A stretch of 64,000 nt of DNA from an uncultured Colwellia sp. (GTDB lineage: Bacteria > Pseudomonadota > Gammaproteobacteria > Enterobacterales > Alteromonadaceae), in NCBI GenBank assembly GCA_913058395.1, contig CAJXQI010000018.1:43660-107659 (forward strand), written 5' to 3'. Positions within the stretch are counted from its first letter, which is position 1. Each line of letters begins with the position of its first letter. Below are positions 9,239-19,529 of this stretch, in pieces. The notes below the pieces were generated by a model. That model saw nothing but the letters and a program-made list of their open reading frames with translations, was not told the DNA's origin and ran no database searches. The position numbers were made by a program, and so were the translations under genes.

Positions 9239-11146
9239 TTGTCAAAAGAGTTACTTAAATTAACCGTTCAAAATTATAGCCAAATTTTCTTTCTTTTATT
9301 GTTAATATCTTGTAAATCAAATGCTTTGCAATCAGTGACTAAAAGTGACTTTGACTCCTTTATACAAAAGGCTGAGTTGCTTATTGATAGTGATCCTAAA
9401 GCGGCATTGTTTTTACTGAACTCCTACCAAGGTGATGTAAGTTCTCAGCCTATCACCAGTCAGGTTAATTATTATCGCATTCAATCTGAAGCGTACTCCG
9501 ACCAATCACTTTATAGTTTAAGTAAAGAATCAGCAGAAATCGGCTTAAAACTCGCTAAAAAGATGAATAGTCCGAGCATTTTTATTGCTGAACTTGCTTT
9601 TACTAAAGGTTTTGCAATGGAAAGCCTTGGTGACTTAACTAGTGCATTAGAGCTTTATCAAAATGGTTTAGATGTTGCTCGTTCAATGGATAACCAAGAG
9701 TTTATTGCTCGAGGGTTTATAAATATTGGGGCGATATACTATTTGCGTAAAGATTTTAAACAGTCTTTAATTGCGCTTAATCAAGCATTGAAATTAGCTA
9801 ATATTCTTGAAGATGACGCGCTGCTTGGGGATATTACCAGCGAACTAGGCATTTTGTATGGGCACTTAGGTGAAGAAAATCACGCAAATCAATTTTTTCA
9901 GCAGTCATATCAACACTTTAAAAATGCAGGCAAGCATAATTATGCGCTAAATAGCTTGCATAATGTTGCGATTAATCATGCCAATGAAAAGCGCTTTGAA
10001 CAAGCAATAGCGGTTTATCGAGTGTTAGAAAGTGAAATTCAGCCAAAAACCAGTAATCAATTTATTTCAGGCGTTTATCGTGATTTAGCGTGGGCATTAC
10101 TCAACCAAGAAGACGCTGATACTGAGAATGCTTACCGTTATATTTTACTTGCTGGCGAGTATGCCAAAGAAGTAGAGCACCATTTTGTAAAATTACAGTA
10201 TCTTATTGATAAGGCATATATCTTAGAGAAAATGGCTCGTTATGAAGAAGCTTTATTAAATGTTGAACAAGCTCAAGCGTTGTTCGAATTAAAGGCTAGC
10301 AGCATTTACGATACCAGTGAACTTAATATATTGTCGTTAAAAGCCAAATTGTATTACACCCTTGGCCAATATAATGAAGCTAGACGTATTCAAGAACGGT
10401 ATTTTACTAAATATATAACATATAAAGAGTCACGTGATACCTCAGAAATTGATGAATTGAGATTACAATATGACAGTGAAACGGCCGAGCGACAAAAAGA
10501 TATTCTTCAGAAAAAGCAAAGTCTTCAAGATTTTCAGCTACAACAACTAACGCAAGAAGCGAATAACCGTAAAATGCTCGCGGCTTCATTTGCCATTTGC
10601 ATTTTAGTATTAGCTTGGTTTTTACACCGTATTATTAAAGGGCAGAAAAAACTAATTACGGCAACAAGAACCGACAGTTTAACAGGGATTTTAAATCGTC
10701 GTCGGATATTGCAAATTGCTGAGCAAAGTTTTGAAGAGGCGAAAACTAGTCAGCAAGCTTTTAGCATTTGTATGATTGATATTGATTTTTTCAAAAAAAT
10801 CAATGACCAATTTGGCCATCAAGCTGGCGACGGTGCATTGCGAGAAGTTGCAGAGTACGGACAAGCAGAAATGCGATCAAGAGATGCTTTTGGTCGTCTT
10901 GGTGGTGAAGAGTTTGTTGCCTTACTACCAAATACTGAGTACGACGAGGCCTTTGAAGTTGCACAACGTGTTAGAGAGCGTATCGAAACAGCAACATGGC
11001 GAGCCGCTGAAATAAGTGAGCTAACGGTAAGTGTTGGTGTATCGACCTATAAACAGGAAAACTATAATGACTTTAAAGCCTTATTAAAAGCAGCAGACGA
11101 GCACCTTTTACAAGCCAAAAATGCTGGCCGGAATAAGGTGATTTAG
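9239..11146 (+). CDS. Membrane diguanylate cyclase with TPR sensor region
   Basis: Predicted to make c-di-GMP from two GTP. The start is TTG, supported by GGAG eight bases upstream. An N-terminal hydrophobic segment ends in LISC, so it is either a lipoprotein signal or a signal peptide. Residues about 35-420 form TPR-like helical repeats (for example YNEARRIQERYF), presumably periplasmic. A membrane segment at about 445-465 and a C-terminal GGDEF domain follow. The active site is GGEEF at about 554-558 with the inhibitory I-site RSRD five residues before it, so both catalysis and feedback inhibition look intact. The next gene, a shorter relative, starts one base after its stop. Confidence 0.88.
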   Translation: MSKELLKLTVQNYSQIFFLLLLISCKSNALQSVTKSDFDSFIQKAELLIDSDPKAALFLLNSYQGDVSSQPITSQVNYYRIQSEAYSDQSLYSLSKESAEIGLKLAKKMNSPSIFIAELAFTKGFAMESLGDLTSALELYQNGLDVARSMDNQEFIARGFINIGAIYYLRKDFKQSLIALNQALKLANILEDDALLGDITSELGILYGHLGEENHANQFFQQSYQHFKNAGKHNYALNSLHNVAINHANEKRFEQAIAVYRVLESEIQPKTSNQFISGVYRDLAWALLNQEDADTENAYRYILLAGEYAKEVEHHFVKLQYLIDKAYILEKMARYEEALLNVEQAQALFELKASSIYDTSELNILSLKAKLYYTLGQYNEARRIQERYFTKYITYKESRDTSEIDELRLQYDSETAERQKDILQKKQSLQDFQLQQLTQEANNRKMLAASFAICILVLAWFLHRIIKGQKKLITATRTDSLTGILNRRRILQIAEQSFEEAKTSQQAFSICMIDIDFFKKINDQFGHQAGDGALREVAEYGQAEMRSRDAFGRLGGEEFVALLPNTEYDEAFEVAQRVRERIETATWRAAEISELTVSVGVSTYKQENYNDFKALLKAADEHLLQAKNAGRNKVI

Positions 11147-11147
11147 T

Positions 11148-12398
11148 ATGAGTATGAAATTTATCATCAAGATGTTCATTGTTTGCTTTATCGCAAAGGC
11201 ATTGCTGAATAATGCCTTTGCAAATGATATTGCAGGCCAAGAGCAAGTTTTTAACGACTTTAATACCTCGTTAACGAAACAAAAAGATGTCACGGCTACG
11301 TTTTCTATAGATCAAAAAATTCTTTCGTTAAAAACTCTTAGTGAATATGACATTGCTGCAGCACGAACAAAGTTACAGGAGTTGCAGCAAATCGGGTTAG
11401 AGCTTAATCAAGCGGAATACTATTTATTACATGTTATTCGCGCCAATATAGCTAATGTGGAAGGGCAAGAGCATAAAGTGGTTAACTGGCTTAATAAAGC
11501 CATAAAGTTAGAGCCTTACCTCAGTGAAAAGCAATTAAACTCGCCTGAATTTGCTAGTGCATATTTAGTGCTCGCCGATATTTATCATCGACAGGGGGCA
11601 TATCAAAAAGCATATGATAGTAAGAAAAAATACATTAAAAAGCACTCTGGCCATTTAAAATTACAAAACTCATTACGCATGAAGCGTTTAAATGAAAAGT
11701 ATCAAATGGCAAAGAAGCATGAAGAAAATGAATTACTGGAACAAAATAGTGAATTAAAACGTTTAGCGTTGGCACGTGTTGAATCGCAACGAAATAAGCA
11801 AAACTTCAATGTTGCCGTAACGTTAATTGCCGGGCTGCTGTTCTTTTTTCTCCTGTTACGTCAGTTTAAAATTCGTCGAGCACTAAAAATATTGGCTAAA
11901 ACAGATAGCCTAACAAACTTGGCTAATCGTAGAGCATTTTTTGCCAATGGCTATAGCTATATGGAACGTGCACTAAAAGAGCAAAGCGAGCTGTGTGTGT
12001 TAGTGATAGATATCGATAACTTTAAACAGGTTAACGATAATTTAGGCCACGATGTTGGTGATAAGGCTATTTGCTATGTTGCTGAGCTTGCAAGTGAAAC
12101 CATGCGTTCGCGAGATATTCTTGCACGTATTGGTGGTGAAGAGTTTGCTGCTATATTACCTGATGCAAATGTCGGACAAGCACGAGCAATTGCTGAACGA
12201 ATACGAGAAAAAATTCAACAGAGCAACGCTGTTGAATTACAAGGTTTACCTATTACCGTGAGTATCGGCTTAGCAAGTATTAACGATGGTAATAAGAATT
12301 TTGACCATTTATTACATATTGCTGATGTTGCCATGTATCAAGCCAAAACAAATGGTCGAAATTGTGTCTGCAATTACCAGCCAAGTAGCACTGAATAA
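11148..12398 (+). CDS. Membrane diguanylate cyclase, shorter relative
   Basis: A second GGDEF protein in the same architecture: signal-like N-terminus (ending NNAFA near residue 25), a short helical/TPR-like region with a coiled-coil part at about 180-215, one membrane segment at about 220-240, and a C-terminal GGDEF domain. The active site is GGEEF near residues 329-333 with I-site RSRD five residues before it. It begins one base after the previous stop, so the two are co-transcribed and probably translationally coupled. The similar layout suggests an old tandem duplication followed by shrinkage of the sensor region. Confidence 0.87.
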   Translation: MSMKFIIKMFIVCFIAKALLNNAFANDIAGQEQVFNDFNTSLTKQKDVTATFSIDQKILSLKTLSEYDIAAARTKLQELQQIGLELNQAEYYLLHVIRANIANVEGQEHKVVNWLNKAIKLEPYLSEKQLNSPEFASAYLVLADIYHRQGAYQKAYDSKKKYIKKHSGHLKLQNSLRMKRLNEKYQMAKKHEENELLEQNSELKRLALARVESQRNKQNFNVAVTLIAGLLFFFLLLRQFKIRRALKILAKTDSLTNLANRRAFFANGYSYMERALKEQSELCVLVIDIDNFKQVNDNLGHDVGDKAICYVAELASETMRSRDILARIGGEEFAAILPDANVGQARAIAERIREKIQQSNAVELQGLPITVSIGLASINDGNKNFDHLLHIADVAMYQAKTNGRNCVCNYQPSSTE

Positions 12399-12541
12399 TC
12401 ATTATCTCCTAATTGCCGCAATATTATCGTATGAAAGTATTTTTTCCACACCGATAATCAGCTAAGCTAGCGATAGAATCATAACAACAAAAAATTCGAT
12501 TAATATCTAACCGTTAATCGACCTTTTTAGGAAAATACTTC

Positions 12542-14830
12542 ATGTCAGATGCGATCGACTTTAGTTTAGACGGTATTGAACAACGCCCTTTAAAGCAGTT
12601 TACCGAAGAAGCTTATTTAAATTACTCGATGTATGTCATTATGGATCGAGCCTTACCGCATATTGGTGATGGCTTAAAGCCAGTGCAACGTCGAATTGTT
12701 TATGCCATGTCAGAACTAGGTTTGTCGGCATTAGCTAAATATAAAAAATCTGCACGTACCGTTGGTGATGTGTTGGGTAAATTCCATCCTCATGGTGACT
12801 CTGCTTGTTATGAAGCCATGGTGTTAATGGCGCAACCTTTTTCATACCGTTATCCACTGGTTGATGGTCAAGGAAACTGGGGGGCTCCGGATGATCCTAA
12901 GTCATTTGCTGCCATGCGTTACACCGAAGCGCGTTTATCCCGCTTTAGCGAAGTATTATTAGCTGAATTAGGACAAGGCACTGTTGATTGGACGCCGAAT
13001 TTTGATGGCACCATGAAAGAGCCGAAAACCTTACCTGCACGCTTACCGCATATTTTACTTAATGGTATTACAGGCATAGCGGTTGGTATGGCAACCGATA
13101 TTCCTCCACATAATGTTAGAGAAGTTGCGGCAGCGTGTGTACACCTTATTGAGCAGCCTAAAGCAGAACTAGGCGATATTTTAGAAATTGTTAAAGGTCC
13201 TGATTACCCAACTGATGCAGAAATAATTACCCCTAAAGCTGATATCGAAAAAATTTACCAAACCGGTAAAGGCAGCATTAAAATGCGTGCTGTTTATGAA
13301 ATATTGCATGGTGAAATCGTTATTACGTCATTACCACACCAAGCCTCTGGTGGTAAAATTCTTGAACAAATTGCTAATCAAATGCAGGCGAAAAAACTGC
13401 CAATGGTGGTTGATTTACGTGATGAATCTGATCATGAAAATCCGATTCGTTTAGTTGTTGTTCCACGTTCTAATCGTGTTGATATTGAGCAGTTGATGCA
13501 GCACTTGTTTGCCACGACTGATTTAGAGAAAAATTTCCGTGTTAATTTAAACATGATTGGCTTAAACAATAAGCCAGCCGTGAAAGATATTAGAACCATA
13601 CTCAGTGAGTGGTTAGAGTATCGACGTGAAACGGTTCGCCGTCGTTTACAGTATCGACTTGATAAAGTATTGGCACGTTTACATTTGTTAGATGGTTTAT
13701 TAATTGCTTACTTAAATATTGATGAAGTGATTGAAATCATTCGAAATTTTGATAATCCGAAAGCGGAACTGATCTCACGCTTTGATTTATCAGAGCGCCA
13801 AGCAGAATCAATATTAGAAATTAAACTTCGTCAATTAGCCAAACTTGAAGAAATTAAAATTCGAGCTGAGCAAGACGAGTTAAATATTGAACGTGAATAC
13901 CTTGAAAAAATACTCAGCTCTAAAGCTCGTATGAATACCTTAATGAAAAAAGAGATCCTCGAAGCGGCGGAAAAATACGGCGATGATCGCCGCTCAGTTA
14001 TCATTGAGCGAACTGAAGCTAAGGCATTATCTGAGAAAGACTTAATGCCAAGTGAAGCGGTAACTGTTGTTGTGTCTGAAAAAGGTTGGGCACGCTGTGC
14101 TAAAGGTCATGATATTGATGCAACCGCATTAAGTTATAAGTCAGGTGATGAGTATTTATGTGCTGCTAGAGGGCGCAGTAATCGCCCTGTGGTATTTATT
14201 GACTCGTCGGGTAGGGCATATGCCACCGATGCACATAGTTTGCCTACGGCTCGCAGCCAAGGAGAGCCATTAACAGGGCGTTTTAATTTAGCCAGTGGTG
14301 AAAACTTTGAAAAAGTATTGATGGCTGAAGATGAGCAGCAATACTTATTGAGCAGTGACGCTGGTTATGGTTTTGTTGGTAGTTTTGCCGATATGGTCAG
14401 CCGAAATAAAAATGGTAAGGCACTGTTAAGTCTGTCGGTAGCGGCAAAAGTAATGACGCCACGAGTTATTAGTGATTTTGATGGCGAACTTGTTCTTTCA
14501 ATTACCTCTGAAGGGCGCATGTTAGTCTTCCCAATTAAAGACTTACCGGTGCTAAGCAAAGGTAAAGGTAATAAAATTATTAATATTCCTTCTGCACGCG
14601 CAAAAACGAGGGAAGAATTTGTTACTTTACTTGAAGTGCTGCCACCTGAAAGTGCGGTTACGTTACATGCAGGAAAACGAAAGCTAACCCTTAAAGCCAG
14701 CGATATAGAACATTACCGCGGTGAACGTGGACGTCGCGGAAACAAACTGCCACGCGGCTTACAGCGCGTTGACCGTATTGTTGTTGAGCAAAGTGGTACT
14801 GTTGTCGAAGAAGAGCCTAGTGAGTCATAA
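12542..14830 (+). CDS. parC: DNA topoisomerase IV subunit A
   Basis: DNA breakage-reunion subunit of topoisomerase IV. The catalytic tyrosine lies in [10 protein letters not shown] near residue 123. The quinolone-determining region reads [12 protein letters not shown], carrying the wild-type serine and glutamate of sensitive ParC. The GyrA-like C-terminal domain has reduced blades, as expected for ParC, with [11 protein letters not shown] near residue 675. The 762 residues compare with 752 in E. coli. ATG 12542 is preceded by TAGGAAAA about 7 bases upstream. Gene order here is parE, VOC, two GGDEF genes, parC. Confidence 0.97.
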   Translation: MSDAIDFSLDGIEQRPLKQFTEEAYLNYSMYVIMDRALPHIGDGLKPVQRRIVYAMSELGLSALAKYKKSARTVGDVLGKFHPHGDSACYEAMVLMAQPFSYRYPLVDGQGNWGAPDDPKSFAAMRYTEARLSRFSEVLLAELGQGTVDWTPNFDGTMKEPKTLPARLPHILLNGITGIAVGMATDIPPHNVREVAAACVHLIEQPKAELGDILEIVKGPDYPTDAEIITPKADIEKIYQTGKGSIKMRAVYEILHGEIVITSLPHQASGGKILEQIANQMQAKKLPMVVDLRDESDHENPIRLVVVPRSNRVDIEQLMQHLFATTDLEKNFRVNLNMIGLNNKPAVKDIRTILSEWLEYRRETVRRRLQYRLDKVLARLHLLDGLLIAYLNIDEVIEIIRNFDNPKAELISRFDLSERQAESILEIKLRQLAKLEEIKIRAEQDELNIEREYLEKILSSKARMNTLMKKEILEAAEKYGDDRRSVIIERTEAKALSEKDLMPSEAVTVVVSEKGWARCAKGHDIDATALSYKSGDEYLCAARGRSNRPVVFIDSSGRAYATDAHSLPTARSQGEPLTGRFNLASGENFEKVLMAEDEQQYLLSSDAGYGFVGSFADMVSRNKNGKALLSLSVAAKVMTPRVISDFDGELVLSITSEGRMLVFPIKDLPVLSKGKGNKIINIPSARAKTREEFVTLLEVLPPESAVTLHAGKRKLTLKASDIEHYRGERGRRGNKLPRGLQRVDRIVVEQSGTVVEEEPSES

Positions 14831-14874
14831 TTGCTAACATAGTCAAATTTTACCATGTAGCTGTAATTGATGAT

Positions 14875-14914
14875 AAAGCCTTAATAATCTCAAGATTGTT
14901 AAGGCTTTTCTTTT
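14875..14914 (+). terminator. Terminator after parC
   Basis: A long hairpin (AAAGCCTTAATAATCT pairing with AGATTGTTAAGGCTTT, one mismatch, two-base loop) is followed by a T-rich run, 44 bases after the parC stop. Confidence 0.88.
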
Positions 14915-15032
14915 CATGTGGTTATATTTTATTTTCCATTATTACTGGTTAATAAACTTCAGCTTATTATCCTCCTTTGTCATAAAGCTGTCACATAACT
15001 TGCCTAGAATCTTTTTTAATTAGGAGAGTTGT

Positions 15033-15806
15033 GTGATAGAGAATATAAAAGCGATTATTCAAGCCAAAGCAATTATTACGGTGTTTCAACCGATATTTAA
15101 TATCCAGCAGCAAAGCATTACCGGCTACGAAGCATTAACTCGTGGTCCTGAAGGTAGCCCATTACAATCCCCGGATGTACTTTTTCAGCAAGCGACTCAA
15201 GCGGGATTGTTGTCAGAGCTTGAAATACTTTGCCGAGATAGTGCGATAAAACGCTTTGCTGAACTTAATTTATCGGGAAAATTATTTCTTAATATTAGTC
15301 CTTTGGTATTGCTTAATAAAAATCACCCTCAAGGTGAAACCATAAAGTTTGTTGAACAGGCTGGGCTTAATTGTCAGCAAATAGTGATTGAGCTTAGTGA
15401 GAAGTACCCATTTCCAAATAATGATACCTTACGTCATGCTTTAGACAAGTATCGCCAATTTGGCTTTAACGTCGCTATTGATGATTTAGGAGCTGGCTAC
15501 TCAGGCTTAAAGCTTTGGAGTCAGCTATTACCTAATATTGTTAAAGTCGATCGTTACTTTGTTGAAAACTGTCACCGTGATCGTTTTAAGCAAAAGTTCT
15601 TGCAAGCCATTTTTGATTTAGCCACTGCCGCAGATGCAGAAATTGTTGTTGAAGGTATTGAATGCCAGCAAGAGTTCGAGTTGTTGCAAAAGCTCGGCAT
15701 GATACATGCTCAAGGCTTTTATTTAGGGAAACCCAAATTAGAGCCGATTAGAGTATACCCTGAACATTTAACGACTCAGTATTGGCATCAACTTCGAGCT
15801 CAGTAA
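15033..15806 (+). CDS. Cytosolic EAL-domain c-di-GMP phosphodiesterase
   Basis: Stand-alone EAL protein predicted to cleave c-di-GMP to pGpG. The key residues are all present: EAL at 33-35 (GYEALTRG), FLNISP, VIELSE, the metal-binding DDLGAGYSGL, the lysine in VKVDRYF, the glutamate in VVEGIE and the glutamine in QGFYLGKP. There is no membrane segment or sensor domain. The start is GTG, set by TAGGAGAG five bases upstream. Its last 59 bases overlap a convergent gene on the minus strand. With the two GGDEF genes upstream of parC it makes a local synthesis/breakdown set. Confidence 0.92.
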   Translation: MIENIKAIIQAKAIITVFQPIFNIQQQSITGYEALTRGPEGSPLQSPDVLFQQATQAGLLSELEILCRDSAIKRFAELNLSGKLFLNISPLVLLNKNHPQGETIKFVEQAGLNCQQIVIELSEKYPFPNNDTLRHALDKYRQFGFNVAIDDLGAGYSGLKLWSQLLPNIVKVDRYFVENCHRDRFKQKFLQAIFDLATAADAEIVVEGIECQQEFELLQKLGMIHAQGFYLGKPKLEPIRVYPEHLTTQYWHQLRAQ

Positions 15807-16341
15807 ATTTAGTGTTCTGAGTGCTTAATTGCTGAATTAGCCGACAAAGCTGAGTTATTTTTATGTTCGATAATTGCCGATAATCAAAATACGGGCATAT
15901 GATGAGTTTTTGCTGAAAATTAATCGCAAAATCGTGGCTTAACCACGTGCAATTTTCTGCTAGTTTGAGTTGCTCCGCGTAGCCCTTACCCAGCACTATA
16001 TGTATTTTGCTATCTTCACCAACCTCAGCAAGTTTTTCATTAGTAGCAATTTGGGGTGGAGAAAATAGCAGACAATGTTCACTTTTTTGCAATAACTGTT
16101 CATCCCTTAATACTTGCCAGCTGCTAAAACCCTCTGGGTTTAGTTCAAACATCAGCTTGGCATAGACATTAAATACTTTTCGCCAATGATTACCTGTTTC
16201 ATGGCCAATGCGGCTAATTTCACCTTGAGTTATTGTTTCCATGTTAGCTAAGCTTTGATAGTGAGGCGAAGGTGGACGGTTTTTAATATAGAAATAAATT
16301 TTTGCTTGTAGAGTACCTAAGCCGACTATTTTATTTTTCAC
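15748..16341 (-). CDS. Conserved-looking hypothetical protein
   Basis: A 197-residue cytosolic protein beginning MKNKIVGLGTLQAKIYFYIK. I do not recognise the family with confidence. It contains several Trp/His-rich patches (ETGNHWRKVFNVYAKLMF, GFSSWQVLRDE, NCTWLSHDF), no signal peptide, no membrane segment and no familiar catalytic motif. Its 3' end overlaps the EAL gene by 59 bases tail to tail. The frame is long and open with normal composition, so it is likely real; the overlap could mean a slightly extended C-terminus. Confidence 0.7.
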   Translation of the reverse strand: MKNKIVGLGTLQAKIYFYIKNRPPSPHYQSLANMETITQGEISRIGHETGNHWRKVFNVYAKLMFELNPEGFSSWQVLRDEQLLQKSEHCLLFSPPQIATNEKLAEVGEDSKIHIVLGKGYAEQLKLAENCTWLSHDFAINFQQKLIICPYFDYRQLSNIKITQLCRLIQQLSTQNTKFTELEVDANTESLNVQGIL

Positions 16342-16355
16342 GATATTTTTCCAAT

Positions 16356-16383
16356 AAAAAACCCGGTAAATTCCGGGTTTTAG
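16356..16383 (-). terminator. Terminator after the small DUF3545-like gene
   Basis: Hairpin AAACCCGG / CCGGGTTT with a six-base loop. On the minus strand it is followed by a run of T residues, so it mainly ends transcription of the small gene at 16427-16600. Confidence 0.8.
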
Positions 16384-16426
16384 TTGTTTAACTTAACTTT
16401 AGTTATTTAGCTTAGCGCTAAGCTAG

Positions 16427-16600
16427 TTAAAACTCTTCCAACATATATTCTAAAGAATCATCAAATGCTTTGAGATCTTTTTCTAGTTGAAATTTTTCTT
16501 TCAGTTGTTCAATTTCACGCCATTTTCTTTTTTTATTATTACTTGAACTTGATTTAGGTTGTGTGCCCAAAGAGTCCAATACTTGTTGAAATTTTGCCAT
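16427..16600 (-). CDS. Small basic/acidic protein, DUF3545-like
   Basis: A 57-residue protein starting MAKFQQVLDSLG, with a serine/asparagine linker, then KKRKWREIEQLKEKFQLEK and an acidic C-terminus. The KWREIE core and size match the DUF3545 family of small gammaproteobacterial proteins as I remember it; function unknown. ATG 16600 is chosen over a longer frame because AGGAG lies six bases upstream on the minus strand. It has its own terminator. Confidence 0.75.
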   Translation of the reverse strand: MAKFQQVLDSLGTQPKSSSSNNKKRKWREIEQLKEKFQLEKDLKAFDDSLEYMLEEF

Positions 16601-16731
16601 GGTATGCTCCTTTTTTCTACAACTGCACTGTTTAAATATCACAGTTCGTTAAAAAATAGAAACATTATTTTGCATTTTTGTTACAAAATTGGTTTATTCC
16701 ATCAGTATTACAAATGAAAATTAGTCATAGT

Positions 16732-17685
16732 CTAAAGTAACGCTAGTAATTGTTGCTCAAGTTTAGCTTGGTCAATAGCGAAGTTACGAATACCTTCTGC
16801 TAGCTTTTCAGTCGCCATAGCATCTTGATTCATTTGCCATCTAAATTGTGCTTCTGTTAGTTGTGCTTCGGCTGCAATTGCAGGTTGTTCATCAAATAAT
16901 TTCCGACTAATGGTGTCATTAGAATTAGCAAGTTCATCCATTAAATTAGGGCTTATTGTTAAGCGATCACAACCCGCTAATTCAAGTATTTCGCCAATAT
17001 TACGGAAGCTTGCGCCCATCACGACAGTTTTGTAGCCTTTTGCTTTGTAGTAGTTATAAATACTGCTGACTGAGATCACGCCTGGATCTTCATTGGCTGA
17101 ATATTCGCTTTTGCCACTGTCTTTTTTATGCCAATCAAGAATACGGCCAACAAACGGTGAAATTAAGTATATGTTTGCTTCTGCACAAGCTTGTGCTTGG
17201 GCAAAGTTAAATAACAGCGTTAAATTACAGTTGATGCCGTCTTGCTCTAGTTGCTCTGCGGCTTTAATACCTTCCCATGTAGAAGCTACTTTTATCAAGA
17301 TGCGTTCGTTACTGATCCCTGCTTCATTGTACATAGCGATTAGCTTCTTGCCTTTGGCAATTGATGCTTGCGTATCGAAAGATAAACGTGCATCAACTTC
17401 AGTAGAAATTCTACCCGGAACTATTTTTAATATTTCCAAACCAATAAGTACTGAAAGCTTGTCGGCAGCATCAATTACTTGTTGCTCTGCATTATTTGAC
17501 TGTGATTTTGCCCACTCTACCGATGCGGCAAGTAAATGTTGATAATTTGGTAAAGAAGCAGCCTTTAAAAGCAACGATGGGTTTGTTGTTGCGTCTTGTG
17601 GCTGAAATTTGGCTATCGCTTCAATATCGCCTGTATCAGCAACAACGGTTGTCATTGCTTTTAATTGAGAAAGTTGATCGGTCAT
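16732..17685 (-). CDS. tal: Transaldolase
   Basis: Pentose phosphate enzyme that moves a dihydroxyacetone unit from sedoheptulose 7-phosphate to glyceraldehyde 3-phosphate. The 317-residue protein is of TalB type. Asp17 in VVADTGD and the Schiff-base lysine in [12 protein letters not shown] (near residue 132) are present, as is NLTLLF. I start at ATG 17685 ([15 protein letters not shown]), which follows AAGGGA and matches E. coli length; the longer frame to 17763 adds unrelated residues. It is monocistronic by spacing. Confidence 0.96.
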   Translation of the reverse strand: MTDQLSQLKAMTTVVADTGDIEAIAKFQPQDATTNPSLLLKAASLPNYQHLLAASVEWAKSQSNNAEQQVIDAADKLSVLIGLEILKIVPGRISTEVDARLSFDTQASIAKGKKLIAMYNEAGISNERILIKVASTWEGIKAAEQLEQDGINCNLTLLFNFAQAQACAEANIYLISPFVGRILDWHKKDSGKSEYSANEDPGVISVSSIYNYYKAKGYKTVVMGASFRNIGEILELAGCDRLTISPNLMDELANSNDTISRKLFDEQPAIAAEAQLTEAQFRWQMNQDAMATEKLAEGIRNFAIDQAKLEQQLLALL

Positions 17686-17984
17686 AACATGTCCCTTGAA
17701 TTTGATAATGCAATCAAATGAATAATTAAGTAAGTTTTGGTGAAATATTACAACGTTTTTCAAGCAAAATAGGTGAAATTGCTAGGTATCTGTCTTATTC
17801 AGTTGTATTTGTATCAAATTTTCATAAATTAGCAAGCATGTTTATGAAATATCTTAGACAAAAAGCGTTGTAAAACTAATATATCAAATGATTATGTAGG
17901 GTATGTTACCGCTAGTATTTTTTATCTGGCATTTTGCTATGATATAGTGACTAAAACCACCTTAGCTATGAGTTGAAAAAATTA

Positions 17985-18758
17985 ATGTTGCTTGTTGTTT
18001 CTCCCGCCAAAAACCTAGATTATGATTCGCCACTTGCTACTGAGCAGTTTTCACAGCCTGAATTGCTTGAGCATAGCCAGTTGCTTATTAAGCAATGTAA
18101 AAAACTTACACCTGCTGATATTAGTTCGTTAATGGGCATTAGCGATAAGCTAGCAGGGCTTAACGCTGCGCGCTTTGGTGAGTGGGCAACTCCTTTTACT
18201 CAAGAAAATGCCAGGCAGGCAATTTTAGCCTTTAATGGTGATGTTTATACTGGTTTAGATGCTAAAAGCTTTAGTGAAAAAGACTTTGCTTTTGCACAGC
18301 AGCATATGCGTATTTTGTCAGGGTTATATGGGCTATTAAAGCCATTAGATTTAATGCAGGCATACCGTTTAGAAATGGGCAAAAAACTCGACAATGATCG
18401 TGGCAGTAATTTGTATCAATTCTGGGGCGATATTATTACCGAGCATTTGAACGCCGCTATAGAAGCGCAGGGTGATAAAGTGCTGATTAATTTAGCGTCT
18501 AATGAATACTTTAAGTCAGTAAAGAAAAAGTCATTAAAAGCTGAGGTGATAACGCCAGCATTTAAAGATTGGAAAAATGGCCAATATAAAATGATCAGCT
18601 TTTTTGCTAAAAAGGCGCGAGGTTTAATGGCGCGTTATATTATCGAGAATCAAATTACTGATGTTGAGCAATTAAAAGGCTTTGATGTTGCCGGTTATCA
18701 ATACTCAACAGAGTTGAGTAAAGCTAACGATTGGGTATTCACCCGCAAAGAAGCATAA
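17985..18758 (+). CDS. yaaA: Peroxide stress protein YaaA (DUF328)
   Basis: In E. coli YaaA lowers free iron during peroxide stress and binds DNA. The full-length family sequence is present: [16 protein letters not shown] at the start, [53 protein letters not shown] and [18 protein letters not shown] 17985 aligns with the family start; an in-frame TTG at 17973 would add four residues. Spacing on both sides suggests a single-gene unit. The 299 bases between it and tal are non-coding. Confidence 0.94.
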   Translation: MLLVVSPAKNLDYDSPLATEQFSQPELLEHSQLLIKQCKKLTPADISSLMGISDKLAGLNAARFGEWATPFTQENARQAILAFNGDVYTGLDAKSFSEKDFAFAQQHMRILSGLYGLLKPLDLMQAYRLEMGKKLDNDRGSNLYQFWGDIITEHLNAAIEAQGDKVLINLASNEYFKSVKKKSLKAEVITPAFKDWKNGQYKMISFFAKKARGLMARYIIENQITDVEQLKGFDVAGYQYSTELSKANDWVFTRKEA

Positions 18759-18772
18759 ACTTGAATTACATT

Positions 18773-18805
18773 CGCTTGGCTAATACATCAGTTATCAGCC
18801 AAGCG
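18773..18805. other. Perfect stem-loop after yaaA
   Basis: CGCTTGGCT and AGCCAAGCG form a perfect nine-base stem with a 15-base loop just after yaaA. There is no T-run, so it is not a classic terminator; it may be a 3' stabilising hairpin or a protein site. Confidence 0.45.
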
Positions 18806-18934
18806 GATATCACACACCTATACTATTCCTTTAGCTCTAACCATATTTCGTGCCTCTTGGTGATTACTTATCTACATATACACTTCCTCTGCTAAGCTTT
18901 GGTTAATCGAAGTTATTAAAGGCTTGTAATCACC

Positions 18935-19507
18935 ATGTATGGAATAACGAAATTTAACGCGATTAAATTATTACTACTTTCTTTAGCATTATCTGCATGT
19001 GCAACAATGGGTGGTGGTAGTACTGCTGAGAAGCAGCAAGAAATTTTACAAATGAAAGACGAGGTATTAACGCAGCTTTTTGCTACTAAACCCGATACTC
19101 GTCAGCAATTGAATGCGGCGCCAGGTTATGCGGTATTTTCAAACGCAAATATCAACTTGATTTTTGTTGCTGCAGGTACTGGCTATGGTGTTGTAAAGGA
19201 TATGAAAAATCAAAAGCATACCTACATGAATATGGCTGAAGGAGGAGTTGGTTTAGGTCTTGGCGTAAAGGACTATAGAATTGTTATGGTTTTCCATAGT
19301 CGAGATGCGATGAATAACTTTATTAATAGTGGCTGGACGTTTGGCGGAAATGCTGATGCGTTGGCAAAAGCAGGTGACAAAGGTGGTTCGATTGAAGGAG
19401 AAGCCTACTATGGTGATGTCACCGTTTATACCTTTACAGAAAGTGGCTTAGCATTGCAGGCGACGATTAAAGGAACAAAATTTTGGCGCGCAGAAGCTTT
19501 GAATTGA
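18935..19507 (+). CDS. SYLF-domain (YSC84-like) lipoprotein
   Basis: A 190-residue lipoprotein: hydrophobic signal ending in the lipobox LSAC (Cys near residue 22), then a SYLF/Ysc84 domain with GYAVFSNANINLIFVAAGTGYGV, split by glycine-rich turns, and GGVGLGLGVKDYRIVMVF. SYLF domains bind lipids in eukaryotes; the bacterial role is unknown but an outer-membrane periplasmic location is likely. It sits between yaaA and the convergent TonB receptor, apparently alone. Confidence 0.86.
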   Translation: MYGITKFNAIKLLLLSLALSACATMGGGSTAEKQQEILQMKDEVLTQLFATKPDTRQQLNAAPGYAVFSNANINLIFVAAGTGYGVVKDMKNQKHTYMNMAEGGVGLGLGVKDYRIVMVFHSRDAMNNFINSGWTFGGNADALAKAGDKGGSIEGEAYYGDVTVYTFTESGLALQATIKGTKFWRAEALN

Positions 19508-19529
19508 GTTAATGGTTACGCTTTAAGAG

